This document shows, piece after piece, positions 17,232-26,579 of a DNA stretch of 64,000 nt. The notes beneath the pieces were generated by a model. That model had not been told where the DNA came from. It made no database searches and worked only from the letters and a program-made list of their open reading frames with translations. Source of the stretch: Paenibacillus polymyxa M1 (GTDB taxonomy: Bacteria > Bacillota > Bacilli > Paenibacillales > Paenibacillaceae); NCBI RefSeq assembly GCF_000237325.1, contig NC_017543.1, positions 124,001-188,000 on the forward strand, given 5' to 3'. Every line of letters starts with the position of its first letter. Within the stretch, counting starts at the first letter, position 1. The translations under genes were made by a program, and so were the position numbers.

Positions 17232-17519
17232 TCATCTGTTCTCGTAACGAATCAACTTTTCAATTACACCAGCAAGCATCATTTTAAATTCCAAGGAACT
17301 GTTTTTTGCCAGCGTGAATTGTTCGTCTAGTTTCTTGTTATAAATTAGTTCGTTTATTTCCTTGATCAATAATGCATTCTTTCTCTTGTCGTCAAATAAT
17401 GGGTTTGCTTTCAAAAGGCCGGGGACTCTGCTTATCAGTTCTAGTGAAAGTGCATCAAATAAATCCAGCAATTCAATGCTTCCATCTTTCTTTACCTTCA
17501 CTGACAAAGTTGTGGTCAA
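17232..17519 (-). CDS. Small helical protein, 95 aa
   Basis: TTG start at 17519, eight bases after AAAGGGG. Predicted mostly helical with a short beta start (TTTLSVKVKKDGSIELLDLF). No known family. Lies between the broken gene at 17566-18216 and the 53-residue gene. Confidence 0.45.
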   Translation of the reverse strand: MTTTLSVKVKKDGSIELLDLFDALSLELISRVPGLLKANPLFDDKRKNALLIKEINELIYNKKLDEQFTLAKNSSLEFKMMLAGVIEKLIRYENR

Positions 17520-17565
17520 GACTACAACCCCTTTCTGTAAAAGGAAAATTCATCCGATTTGCTGC

Positions 17566-18216
17566 CTACACAGTAACACCTTTAATTGATATTACCTTTT
17601 CACCAAACTTCATTTCATCTTTCCTTTGAGTTTTTACTTCAATATATGCCTTGCGATGATTTTTCTTTATTGATATAACCGAAAGGTCAAAGTGAGACAT
17701 TTTAGCTAAATACTCCTCTGGTAAGTTCACGCATATTTCATCTACCACTTCATCAATAATCTTATCAAAGTCATACTTTTCATCGTGGCGGTTGTCATGG
17801 AACCATGTTCTATAGTAGTCCTCGTAAAGCTTTCTATACTTTAAATCGAACGGCACACATCCCATTATATCAAATGTAGAATAACCTTCAGAGTACTTTC
17901 CGTTTCGAGTATCCTCGTCGGATTTCCATTTAATTTTGTCATGATATCTCTCTTTAAGCTCATCCAATCTTGAATCATCGTTCCAGTTCAAACACAAAAC
18001 ATAACCACTTGAGGGTGTCTGAGGTTCATCGACTACTTTAGCCCAATAGAATCCATTTTGCTCTATTTCTGTTTCAGCTATCCGAATCAGTTAGACTCTA
18101 TCGTTTGAGAAGAATAGATACTTTCCAGGCGTTGCTTTATTGATATTCTTGTCTTTATAACTGCCAGAATAAATGTGATGCCATCTACCATGTTGCTTAT
18201 TTTTCAGCACCCTCAT
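17566..18216 (-). pseudogene. Broken gene with in-frame ochre stop
   Basis: One frame runs from ATG at 18216 (MRVLKNKQHGRWHHIYSGSY ... GKYLFFSNDRV), meets a TAA near 18090, then continues in the same phase as LIRIAETEIEQNGFYWAKVV and on to 17566. The whole is a plausible single protein of about 216 residues. The 143-residue downstream part lacks its own ribosome site, so an intact gene with one nonsense mutation is the best reading. Function unknown; the first part looks like a small plasmid-borne family with GKYLFFS. Confidence 0.6.
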
Positions 18217-18243
18217 CGCTTCCTTTACGATAAACTGTACGAT

Positions 18244-18570
18244 TTATCCAAAATAGACCTTTACCTTGCCTTCGTTGGTAGCTATGGTTAAAAGTCCATC
18301 GAGAAACTTGGCTAATTTGTCTTTCTCATACTCAGGCTCGGTTTGTTCAATGCTAGACCAATCAATTGTTTCGGATTTTAAAATAGCATTTTTAATTTGG
18401 TTTTCATCGAAATAAATTTCTTCACCTACACCACTGTCCTCACCGTCTAATGATTGAACATCTAGAACTCTATATAAATACCTTGCGCCTTCGTTCCAAG
18501 ATCCGTATCGAGTATACACAACTTCTTTGTTTTCTTTGTTATACCCACTAATATCGTGTCCCATTTTCAT
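18244..18570 (-). CDS. Unknown protein, 106-108 aa
   Basis: Starts MKMGHDISGYNKENKEVVYT; AAGGAG is three bases before the first ATG and nine before the second, so translation from the second (18564) is also likely. The mixed alpha/beta pattern suggests a small folded domain. No known function. Confidence 0.55.
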   Translation of the reverse strand: MKMGHDISGYNKENKEVVYTRYGSWNEGARYLYRVLDVQSLDGEDSGVGEEIYFDENQIKNAILKSETIDWSSIEQTEPEYEKDKLAKFLDGLLTIATNEGKVKVYFG

Positions 18571-18596
18571 ATACTCCTTGTAATGAAAAATTTGAT

Positions 18597-18722
18597 TTAC
18601 AATGATCCATTAATAATTTTTAGAAGAAATACTTTAAGCTTCTCCTCTAATTCAGCTTGGTCCCTTTAATATTTCTTTTAGCATTGTGAGTTTTGTGTAA
18701 TTGTACTCACCTAGCAATCCTT
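18597..18722 (-). pseudogene. Frameshifted small gene
   Basis: Coding-like text in two phases, GLLGEYNYTKLTMLKEILKG then QAELEEKLKVFLLKIINGSL, joins if one base is removed near 18660. No clean start was found; translation may be coupled to the gene that stops at 18723. Confidence 0.35.
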
Positions 18723-19007
18723 CTAAAAATTATATACATGAATAGAACCATCCGTAAGTCCACCATTTAAACTAAATTGATAATCTAGAAAAACTTCACC
18801 ATCTACTGGTATATCACGTTTCGAAAGCTTTTTGGAAACCATTTCGATAAGATACTCTTTTTCCTTTTCTGTCAGCAAATAACCTTCAAAACGAACTGGT
18901 TTAGTTTCACTCAATTTCCCTGCCTGTATTATAAAATGTCTTGATGCGTTAGAGTACGCGGGAGATTTAGTAATCATTTCGTTTAGGACTGAAATTGGTT
19001 GCTTCAT
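18723..19007 (-). CDS. Unknown protein, 94 aa
   Basis: A compact 94-residue protein (LTEKEKEYLIEMVSKKL, then DGEVFLDYQFSLNGGLTDGS) directly behind the VWA gene, with 24 bp between. Probably co-transcribed with it. No known domain. Confidence 0.5.
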   Translation of the reverse strand: MKQPISVLNEMITKSPAYSNASRHFIIQAGKLSETKPVRFEGYLLTEKEKEYLIEMVSKKLSKRDIPVDGEVFLDYQFSLNGGLTDGSIHVYNF

Positions 19008-19031
19008 TCTAAACTGCCCTTCTTTCTTAAA

Positions 19032-19781
19032 TTATATGATAAGTCCCTTATGCTTAGCTAATAAAAGCCACTGAGGAAATTCATTCAGTAATCGATCATA
19101 CAACTCGTTATCACTAATTTCTGAGAGATCATTTATACTAAAAAAATTTGCATTATCGATAAAGCGATCTTCAAGAATATCCAACTCACTGAGAAATGAG
19201 AAATCACTTTTACCAATACCTACAAACTGTATAAAAAGACCTAAATGTGATGCAGTTCGAATGATGTTTTTAGTTTCTTCTGGATCATGGCAATCTCCAT
19301 CCGTAATAAAAATCGCCAAGCATGGTAGATCTGGTCTAATGTTTCTAACATTGTAAGACTTACGTCCGAAACCAAGAAATCCTGGTTTCTTAACTGTTAT
19401 TTCCGGAAAATAAAAATCAACGACCCGTTTTAATACACCAGCATACTTAGTCCCACCCTCAAGCCGATGTTTATTCAATATCTCACGATCAACAAACTGA
19501 TAGAAGTTGTTTTGCTCAATTTCACCAAGATAGTAATGGTTTATACCAAAAGCAAATGTATCCGCTGCACCATTATCGTCAAAGTTCATGGCTAGACCAA
19601 GTAGTCGTTGAAAAGCCTGTTGTATTCTCCCATCACGGAACTGACTATCCATTGATTGAGAGATATCAATAATGACACTAATTTTCGCCTTCTGACCACC
19701 TAATCCCCTTTTTGCTAAACTAATTGAAGCTTTCTTGCTCAAATCAATTAACTCAATTTGTGCTTTTTCTAAATTAATCAT
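19032..19781 (-). CDS. VWA-domain protein (TerF/TerY-like)
   Basis: A 249-residue von Willebrand A domain with an intact MIDAS: D39-x-S41-x-S43 in VIIDISQSMD, a Thr in LEGGTKYAG and an Asp in FITDGDCHD. The N-terminal LIDLSKKASISLAKRGL is typical of the VWA proteins of tellurite-resistance (Ter) loci, in which they act with TerD-like proteins. A TerD-family gene lies 32 kb away in this window. First complete gene of a minus-strand run; its leader carries hairpin E3. Confidence 0.75.
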   Translation of the reverse strand: MINLEKAQIELIDLSKKASISLAKRGLGGQKAKISVIIDISQSMDSQFRDGRIQQAFQRLLGLAMNFDDNGAADTFAFGINHYYLGEIEQNNFYQFVDREILNKHRLEGGTKYAGVLKRVVDFYFPEITVKKPGFLGFGRKSYNVRNIRPDLPCLAIFITDGDCHDPEETKNIIRTASHLGLFIQFVGIGKSDFSFLSELDILEDRFIDNANFFSINDLSEISDNELYDRLLNEFPQWLLLAKHKGLII

Positions 19782-19855
19782 TTCTTGAACCTCCTAATTC
19801 TGCTTTTTTGAAAAAATTTTAGTTTAGATAAATATGATTTCCTTAGCAGTTAAAC

Positions 19856-19903
19856 AAAAAAAGCACAACTAACCCCATTAGGGTTGAGCTGTGCGTGCTT
19901 CGC
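19856..19903 (-). promoter_or_regulatory. Leader terminator hairpin E3
   Basis: On the minus strand, GAAGCACGCACAGC opens the element and GGGTTAGTTGTGCTTTTTT closes it, with an inner CAACCC/GGGTTAG stem. The closing string is almost identical to E5 and E6. It lies about 75 bases before the VWA gene. Confidence 0.7.
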
Positions 19904-20105
19904 AACTTTTAATGTCATTCAATTGGCAGTAACTATTACAGTGATAGAAAAAAGGGCAATAGATGAATAAAAAATAAAATTATGTAACCCCAATTTTTAA
20001 AGAAGTAATTTCACTATCATAATACCATTATATAGGGTTAAAGTCATTTAATTTGTTACCTTTTTTTGTTACAGGTATGTATTTATGATAAATGTTCGAC
20101 AATAG

Positions 20106-20498
20106 TTACCTTTCTCTTTCTTTTATAATTAAATTAATTTCTCTAAGATCCTTTTGTGAGAGCCTACTAAATGGTTTATTATCTAACCCTTCTTGTTGAA
20201 GAACTTTATCAATAATGAAATAACGATCAAATTTATAAATTATAACTTGAGGATTCTCAAGAGAAACTTCAAGTAATCTATTCTTATAAGGTATTGCCCA
20301 CACTAAATAACAGTACCCGATAAATAGATATGTATTTATTAATAAGAGTCCAAGACCTAGCAAGAAGTAAGTTTTTTCTACAAGAGAGGGGTGATTTGAT
20401 ATTAGTGAGCTAAATAGAAAAATTGTTAAGATTAAAAGCAATATTTCTAAAAGTAGGAGACTCAAAAACCAATACCTTGATGGTTTACGAAAATACAT
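20106..20498 (-). CDS. Membrane protein, 130 aa
   Basis: Two hydrophobic helices (about 8-32 and 42-68) then a cytoplasmic tail rich in charged residues. Its ATG overlaps the stop of the 80-residue gene upstream by one base (TAATG), so they are coupled. Function unknown. Confidence 0.5.
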   Translation of the reverse strand: MYFRKPSRYWFLSLLLLEILLLILTIFLFSSLISNHPSLVEKTYFLLGLGLLLINTYLFIGYCYLVWAIPYKNRLLEVSLENPQVIIYKFDRYFIIDKVLQQEGLDNKPFSRLSQKDLREINLIIKERER

Positions 20499-20740
20499 TA
20501 TGAAATCTCCACTTCCTCAGATCTCCAATCAAAACGTTCAAAAGCTGAATGAAAAGCAGCCGCATTAACGTGTACACCGACTAATTCTTCAAGTTCAGCT
20601 AAAGCCTTCTTTGCACGTAATTTCTCCTTAGGAGTTCCGTAATTTATCATAGCAAGAACACATATATACTTTTGAATTAACACACCCGATTCGAGTTGAT
20701 TTATTCCTATAATGTCTGGAACTTCATTTCTAAAAGTCAT
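20498..20740 (-). CDS. Unknown protein, 80 aa
   Basis: An 80-residue, mostly helical protein (LIQKYICVLAMINYGTPKEK). Coupled to the following membrane protein gene. No known family. Confidence 0.5.
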   Translation of the reverse strand: MTFRNEVPDIIGINQLESGVLIQKYICVLAMINYGTPKEKLRAKKALAELEELVGVHVNAAAFHSAFERFDWRSEEVEIS

Positions 20741-20984
20741 GGCAAATACCTCTTTCTAAAATATAGTTCAACACTATGTAATTCTTTTTGGAAGCTACTC
20801 ATTTACTTACACTCGAATAACTTATTTGTTATTTTATCACTTTATATATGTCAATCATAGTTTGAACCCACTTTTATTAAGCTGTTTCTAAAGGATTGTT
20901 TTAATATTTTTATAGGACAAAAAGAACCCGAAGAAAATAATAATGTTATCTTCAGATCCTTAATAAACAACTATTTATACTAGG

Positions 20985-21998
20985 TTAGTTATCAGTCTTA
21001 ATATTAGGATTTAATATCGTTTGCGACCCGGTCAAATCGTCAAAATATACCCCTGTATTGTTTTCACCTTTGTTCCATTTTTCAAAAAGCAGTGGATTTA
21101 TAGCCGGCTTAATATCATCACTATTTAAGTGAAAGTCAGAACTTGGTTCAGTATTGAAGACAATTTTATTTCTAAATTGATTTTCTGGTGCTGGATACAT
21201 CATCTCAGATGATAAGAGAAGACTCAATGTGGTTTCGTGTGATAGATAACGTAAAATATTAAACGAAACTGAAACAATTTCAGTAATCAAAGGATCAATA
21301 GTAATCTCCAGAAACTCTCTGGGTATATCAATTACAAGTACCATCTGCTGTTGTTCATCTAGCTTTCCAACCATAGCCCAGAAGCTCCATACAGCTCTTA
21401 AAAAAGAGAGTGCTCTTATAGTAATGTCGTTATTTTCTTCAATGTAATAGACCGTACCGTTTTCTTTAGACTTATACCAGGGAACCCTACATAGCTTTTC
21501 TAGTTCATTCATTAAATCGTTCTTTAAAGGATTACTCTCTTCTATGTTCTTAATTGTCCGGATATACCCGTTTAATGGCCCTTCCATATGCCACTTGTAT
21601 GAAGTAGGAGGCATCAAATCACTACGGGTCACTCCTTTTGAAAAAGCAATTAAATTAAAATAAGCCTTTGAAAAAAATCTTCTATTATTTACGAAAACAT
21701 CTCGATCCTCATATATTTCTGATGGATCAGGCATTTTTTCAGACCAGAGAATTGCATCACTGTTGAACCGAACGCCTATCACCTTTTCCGATGTTGTTAT
21801 TCGATAGACAACTTCTTTGTCTTGGATCTGAATCTCTGAGATTAAACGTTCAACAAAAGGTGACCTAGGGCTTTTGATCGAAGATCCAACAACAATCATT
21901 GTAGAATGCTCTTCTTCATACCAAGGCCAAAATATATCCGCGGCCGTTTCTGCATCTTTCCCTAAAACAATAGTCTTATATGCAATATTTTCACTCAT
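20985..21998 (-). CDS. Unknown protein, 337 aa
   Basis: I take the ATG at 21998 (MSENIAYKTIVLGKDAE), eight bases after AGGAGG, and discard the ten upstream residues that overlap the leader hairpin E4. It is soluble, with no signal peptide, and has the look of an alpha/beta protein (TMIVVGSSIKSPRSP). No nucleotide-binding motif is seen. It lies downstream of the diguanylate cyclase, separated by E4. Function unknown. Confidence 0.55.
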   Translation of the reverse strand: MSENIAYKTIVLGKDAETAADIFWPWYEEEHSTMIVVGSSIKSPRSPFVERLISEIQIQDKEVVYRITTSEKVIGVRFNSDAILWSEKMPDPSEIYEDRDVFVNNRRFFSKAYFNLIAFSKGVTRSDLMPPTSYKWHMEGPLNGYIRTIKNIEESNPLKNDLMNELEKLCRVPWYKSKENGTVYYIEENNDITIRALSFLRAVWSFWAMVGKLDEQQQMVLVIDIPREFLEITIDPLITEIVSVSFNILRYLSHETTLSLLLSSEMMYPAPENQFRNKIVFNTEPSSDFHLNSDDIKPAINPLLFEKWNKGENNTGVYFDDLTGSQTILNPNIKTDN

Positions 21999-22017
21999 AT
22001 TATTCCTCCTAAAAATA

Positions 22018-22069
22018 AAGAAGCACACACTAAAACAGGCTTATTTAGCCATGTAATAGCGGTGCTTCC
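22018..22069 (-). promoter_or_regulatory. Leader terminator hairpin E4
   Basis: GGAAGCACCGCTA ... TTTAGTGTGTGCTTC with an inner GGCTAAATAAGCC hairpin and TTTATTTTT following, immediately before the AGGAGG of the 337-residue gene. It ends the upstream unit and lies in the leader of the next. Confidence 0.6.
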
Positions 22070-22101
22070 GCATAGTTTCACTTATTATAACGCTACCGAT
22101 A

Positions 22102-23211
22102 TCATTTGACCATAGAAGTCGCCTTACCCGACACCTTCATATCATCATAATCTGTCACACGATTTTTCCCATTCTGCTTTGAATAATACATAGCTGTATC
22201 TGCCATGTGAACTAAATGGTCATACGTAACTTTAGGTTCACTTTTAGCGTAACCAATACTTAGGGTTACAATAGTTTCAGAATGTACTCTTTCCCTAATG
22301 CGCTCCGTCAGAGATTTGATATCTATACCGCTAGATTCCAGATTTACATATGCAACAATTTCTTCACCACCATAACGAGCAGCTAAACCATAGTGACTAA
22401 CTTCTTCTTGTACAATACTAGCTACTTTTATTAATATTTCATCCCCTTTATTATGCCCTTCAGAGTCATTTAAGTTTTTGAAATTGTCGATGTCACAAAA
22501 AATTGCGTATATAGTATTGGTCGGCATATTAAGTTGTGATTGTAGCTGTTTGTGATAATGCTTTTTATTAAAAATACCTGTTAAGGGGTCAGTGACAGAT
22601 GCGAAATACGAATTCATAAGTAAAAGTTTCAAACGATCTTGTAATGTTGCAAATATCATTAACTGTGTAAGTGGTAATAAAAGATTGGATAAGGTCCATA
22701 ATTCAGGGAATTTAGTTAGAATTGCTGCAAAGTTTAAAATAGCCTGAAGAGGCAGAACCAATAAGATTATAGTTGTTTTAATAGCTGCCTTTACATTCTC
22801 TTTAAGTTGATTTAAAAGTAGGAGTGAAATCAATATTGTTACTACATTGGACAATATCAAGGAACCTAGAAGTATAAAAATTAGATGAATCATTACTAAA
22901 GAATACAATGTTATCTTTTCAGACCTTTTTTGTACCCATTGAACTTGAGTCAAGAAAACAATAAGAGCCACTATACTTGTAAAGGAAATTTTTTGGAATA
23001 TTTCCCCTACTAATGTGGAACCTAACACATATGACATAAGTGATATGAACTGTGACACAGTCATCACAAGAGCACAAACTGTTATTGGTAAGTATCGACT
23101 TCTCCTTGCTAGGTATAAATGGTAAGTTACATAAAGCAAAATAAGGGTAAGCGGTAAAGCAATGAAGACAGTTCCAGCGGAAAAATTAGCTCCCAATAAA
23201 TCTCTAAACAT
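22102..23211 (-). CDS. Membrane diguanylate cyclase (GGDEF)
   Basis: A 369-residue protein with six or seven N-terminal helices (to about residue 190) and a C-terminal GGDEF domain with the active-site form RYGGEEIVAYV at about 280-290 and DPLTGIFNKKHY at its start. It should make cyclic-di-GMP from two GTP. The inhibitory RxxD site upstream of the active site is not present. With the HD-GYP gene it forms a plasmid-borne make-and-break pair. Hairpin E5 sits in its leader. Confidence 0.9.
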   Translation of the reverse strand: MFRDLLGANFSAGTVFIALPLTLILLYVTYHLYLARRSRYLPITVCALVMTVSQFISLMSYVLGSTLVGEIFQKISFTSIVALIVFLTQVQWVQKRSEKITLYSLVMIHLIFILLGSLILSNVVTILISLLLLNQLKENVKAAIKTTIILLVLPLQAILNFAAILTKFPELWTLSNLLLPLTQLMIFATLQDRLKLLLMNSYFASVTDPLTGIFNKKHYHKQLQSQLNMPTNTIYAIFCDIDNFKNLNDSEGHNKGDEILIKVASIVQEEVSHYGLAARYGGEEIVAYVNLESSGIDIKSLTERIRERVHSETIVTLSIGYAKSEPKVTYDHLVHMADTAMYYSKQNGKNRVTDYDDMKVSGKATSMVK

Positions 23212-23229
23212 ATAAACCTTCCTTCTCCA

Positions 23230-23274
23230 TCAAAAAAGCACCACTAACCCGATATTCTCGGCTTAGTGGTGCTT
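23230..23274 (-). promoter_or_regulatory. Leader terminator hairpin E5
   Basis: AAGCACCACTAA pairs perfectly with TTAGTGGTGCTT around an inner CCGA/TCGG hairpin, then TTTTT, about 20 bases before the GGDEF start codon. It could also end the long secretion operon upstream. Confidence 0.7.
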
Positions 23275-23374
23275 CCACTTTGATGTGTATTTGATTAAAA
23301 ACATTGTACCAAATTCTCATTCTTGTATCTACACGTTCACGGAACCCTCTCCGGTAATCAAAACCAGTCTATTA

Positions 23375-26300
23375 TTAATGGGTTACATTTGATCTAAAAT
23401 CATCGTAAGACGACAGATTAGCGTGGTAATAAGCTATGTCTCCATCTGGAGCAGCAAACTTGTGACCATATTTATCGCTGACTGTGTTGCTATAGCCTTC
23501 CATTTTCCACTGGTTATCCAGTGGCGTGGAGTCTCCAGGCAAACGATAATATCGAAGGTAAGGCTTGTTCTCTCCGTTACGGTAAGTCTCTATATTGAAA
23601 TTTACCACGATGTAACCATTTTTGAGCCAGATCGGGGAACTGTCAGTCAGACCGTTATGAGTGCGTCCGTATTCCATAATGTTATAACCCATTGGCACAA
23701 CATAAGGAGCTGCCGGTAAACTGAACTCTCCGTACCACTGCTGCTCGGCTGACACTGTACGATTTACATTAACCCCTTCAGGGATGTTATCGACTGGTCC
23801 AATCATGGTCCGTACGCGCTGGGTAAGATCAAGCCAGCTATAACCACCAATCAGACTATTCTTGTTAGCTTCGTGGGCGAAATTCTGGAAACCGTAGGTT
23901 TTCACAAAGTTCGCCGTGTTGTTTAAATCCGTCTGGGATATATTCCTCATGGGATCATTGAGCTTGATACTGCGTTGAACAGTATCCTGGTTGGACCCTA
24001 CCTTGACGAAATATTTTTTCTTGGTCTGATCGTGATAATAGATATCTACTGGCTGTCTGTTCTTTCCGTTTTTATCAACAAAATAAAAGGTCGGTTTGAT
24101 TCTAACATGGTCACCAGAGGAAGCCATGTTACCTTTAGTCTTAAAATCAAATTTTATATGATAACCCGTCTTGATAGCGATATTTTTGTAACCCTCGTTG
24201 GTATGGCTTCCTGGTCTGATAGGAAGCAGGAAAGGGAACTTATTTCCACGTGGCGCACCATCAATACCGTTTGGTCCAACCCAATAAAACGCACCGGTGT
24301 GTTGAGAACTACCTTTCTTCGTACGGAAGACCTGCTCCCAATCAAAGTCACCGATATCTGCAATTCGGAAATCATAAAGTCGTCCTATGACTTGAACTGG
24401 TATGGTGTTGATGGCGACATGGTTAGCCAAATCGAGGTTAGCCATCTTCTCCCACGTAAATTCCTTAGGAGCATTTTCCGCAATCGAGCGGAAATGCACG
24501 GTATAGTCACCCTCGTCCACCCATACAGGCATGTTGAACGTGGTGTCTTCTTGGTTAACCGGAATATCGATCCAGGTGTTCGCCGGGATATACTTCGATT
24601 TGTCCTGATTCAGCACCGGAAACTCAAATCGTACTTGCTTGTAGGCCGTGTACTTTGCATAATCCCGGTTACCGTAGCCCAGGATGTCTCGATGTTGTCC
24701 CTTGGTCGGGATGGTCACCGTGAATGGACGATCCAGGATAAGCGCGGCCCGTCCAGCAGTCGGGTACACCTTTTGATTATGAGGCTTGTCGTCGGTGATG
24801 CTTGGATACATAACAACTGGTGTATGGACAGTAACCGTATTAATGCCGTTAATTGGATAGGATTTATCCTCGGTCCCTTCGGAACTGCCAGGTATCACAT
24901 CGTAGTTGATCGTTCCGTTACTTGGCGTGTTCAGCTTGTTCACCTTAAACATCTCAATCACATGACCGGGGCTGTACAGCACATCTTGTCCGATCTTCTC
25001 AGGCGCTGGAATTTTCCCAGGCGTTGGTCCTTCCTTCTTCACACGCTTATGATTCATGATGATCTTGCCGTCAAAGTTAAGCGTGTCGTTTTCGACCTCC
25101 ACATCCGGAGTGCGCTCTTGAGCAACAGGCTTGAGCGCTCGTTCCTCATCCGGCACCTTCGGCATGCTTTTACCACCGTAAATGTATTTGGAGCCGCCGT
25201 CGATGATTCCCGGCGCTGAACCTGGATAATACTTGCCGTTGTTCGCAGATTCTACCGCAGGCGGCGTGTAGTTACGCGGCGGAATGGTAATGCCACCACC
25301 TGGTAGCGCATAGTTGCGGAGCTGCGCGTTCTTGATCCCGAACACTTCCAGATTGTCTATGGTCCAGTAGGAATACGGCTTTACGATCTCATATTTGTAG
25401 TATTGGACGATGGTCATATGGCGGGTATCGTTAATATCTTCCCATTCCAGCTCATACGTGCGCTTCAGCTTAACGTTGTACGTGCATTCGCCCTTGAGCT
25501 GCTGGAATGTATTCTGGAATAGATAGTTCCTGGCAATGACGTTTCCGTACAGGCTTTCGGAGGTCGGTATGCCCTTGGACACGTCAAAGCGATGAGCGCC
25601 GCGCTGGTCGGCCTTTATGACGGCGGAAACCATCGGATCTAAGTATTTGTCAGACTGGGTTCCTGCTGGAGTCGGACGGCTGCATTTTACGCCTTCAGGC
25701 GGGTCCTCCTCGGGTTTCAGCTCCTTGTAGAACAAATGGACAGTGTATTGCTCGAACTTGCCGTCATACGTCAGGGGTGGGAGCTGTCCGGGTATTATGT
25801 TGCCACTCGGCGGTGCGCCGGTGGAGCTTTTCTTGTAACCCACGTACTCGTAGTTCGGATTACTGCCTGGTGTGAATTCGTAGGTTTGTCCGACCTTCAG
25901 GTTTTCGCTGCGCGGTGGAAATATGGCATCTAGCGGTTTGTTTGATTCGGTAAAATGTTTCACGGTCAGGCCGCCGTCTAGTTCGATTTTGAATAGAATA
26001 GGCTGGAAAATGCGGTAGGCTTCCACTTCCTTCGCACAGCTAGGGCAGCTTTCTCCCTTGATATCTCTTGGAGCAACCTCTGCATTCAGTTTTATGTTTA
26101 CAGTAATCGGTATAACAGTAGTTTCCGTACCAATCCCTTGTTTTTGAAAGGGGCGAACATCTGAATCTTTGGTGCCACTACTCATAGCAAATGCATAATC
26201 ATCATAGTTATCTGCACGGGATTGAAGGAAATATTCCGGGTGACTAACGTTGTCTGCCTTTGTATATAAACGGGCTGTCACATTCTTGATCTTGCGGCCT

Positions 26301-26575
26301 GGAAACTGAAACTTATAAGTAAAGGTGGCTTCACCATGCATGCCCTTTCCGGGTTGTTTTCCGCCGTCTGTAACCCATTGTCCAGCAGTGTTTTTCCACA
26401 TATCGAAGTACATCATGCCGACAAAGTAGCGATCATTCTTGTCTGCATAATAAGACAGCGGCGTAATTGCCGGATCAGCAGCAGCCTTGTTCATAGGAAA
26501 AGAAAAAGGTGGGAGCTGCAATAGAAGCAGTACCCCCACCAGAAATACGCCCAGAATGCGTTGAGTCTTCTTCAT
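23375..26575 (-). CDS. Large secreted surface protein, 1066 aa
   Basis: A 1066-residue exported protein with a signal peptide (KKTQRILGVFLVGVLLLLQL, cleavage near AAADPA at about 33). It is rich in aromatic and beta-strand segments. A proline-rich stretch lies at about 430-530, and a Cys pair (CPSC) at about 180. Its type resembles the DUF5704 proteins of Paenibacillaceae; I recall that family only loosely. It has no LPxTG or C-terminal membrane anchor. It starts four bases after the stop of the stalk-domain gene, and ends the Tad-type operon, so it is a likely passenger, adhesin or tip protein of that apparatus. Confidence 0.6.
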   Translation of the reverse strand: MKKTQRILGVFLVGVLLLLQLPPFSFPMNKAAADPAITPLSYYADKNDRYFVGMMYFDMWKNTAGQWVTDGGKQPGKGMHGEATFTYKFQFPGRKIKNVTARLYTKADNVSHPEYFLQSRADNYDDYAFAMSSGTKDSDVRPFQKQGIGTETTVIPITVNIKLNAEVAPRDIKGESCPSCAKEVEAYRIFQPILFKIELDGGLTVKHFTESNKPLDAIFPPRSENLKVGQTYEFTPGSNPNYEYVGYKKSSTGAPPSGNIIPGQLPPLTYDGKFEQYTVHLFYKELKPEEDPPEGVKCSRPTPAGTQSDKYLDPMVSAVIKADQRGAHRFDVSKGIPTSESLYGNVIARNYLFQNTFQQLKGECTYNVKLKRTYELEWEDINDTRHMTIVQYYKYEIVKPYSYWTIDNLEVFGIKNAQLRNYALPGGGITIPPRNYTPPAVESANNGKYYPGSAPGIIDGGSKYIYGGKSMPKVPDEERALKPVAQERTPDVEVENDTLNFDGKIIMNHKRVKKEGPTPGKIPAPEKIGQDVLYSPGHVIEMFKVNKLNTPSNGTINYDVIPGSSEGTEDKSYPINGINTVTVHTPVVMYPSITDDKPHNQKVYPTAGRAALILDRPFTVTIPTKGQHRDILGYGNRDYAKYTAYKQVRFEFPVLNQDKSKYIPANTWIDIPVNQEDTTFNMPVWVDEGDYTVHFRSIAENAPKEFTWEKMANLDLANHVAINTIPVQVIGRLYDFRIADIGDFDWEQVFRTKKGSSQHTGAFYWVGPNGIDGAPRGNKFPFLLPIRPGSHTNEGYKNIAIKTGYHIKFDFKTKGNMASSGDHVRIKPTFYFVDKNGKNRQPVDIYYHDQTKKKYFVKVGSNQDTVQRSIKLNDPMRNISQTDLNNTANFVKTYGFQNFAHEANKNSLIGGYSWLDLTQRVRTMIGPVDNIPEGVNVNRTVSAEQQWYGEFSLPAAPYVVPMGYNIMEYGRTHNGLTDSSPIWLKNGYIVVNFNIETYRNGENKPYLRYYRLPGDSTPLDNQWKMEGYSNTVSDKYGHKFAAPDGDIAYYHANLSSYDDFRSNVTH

Positions 26576-26579
26576 GCGC

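Noticed and set aside
23975-25219. A 414-codon plus-strand open frame
   Set aside because: It lies antisense to the 1066-residue exported protein, which has a signal peptide and a coupled neighbour. The plus-frame product has no ribosome site and an unnatural composition, so it is a shadow frame.
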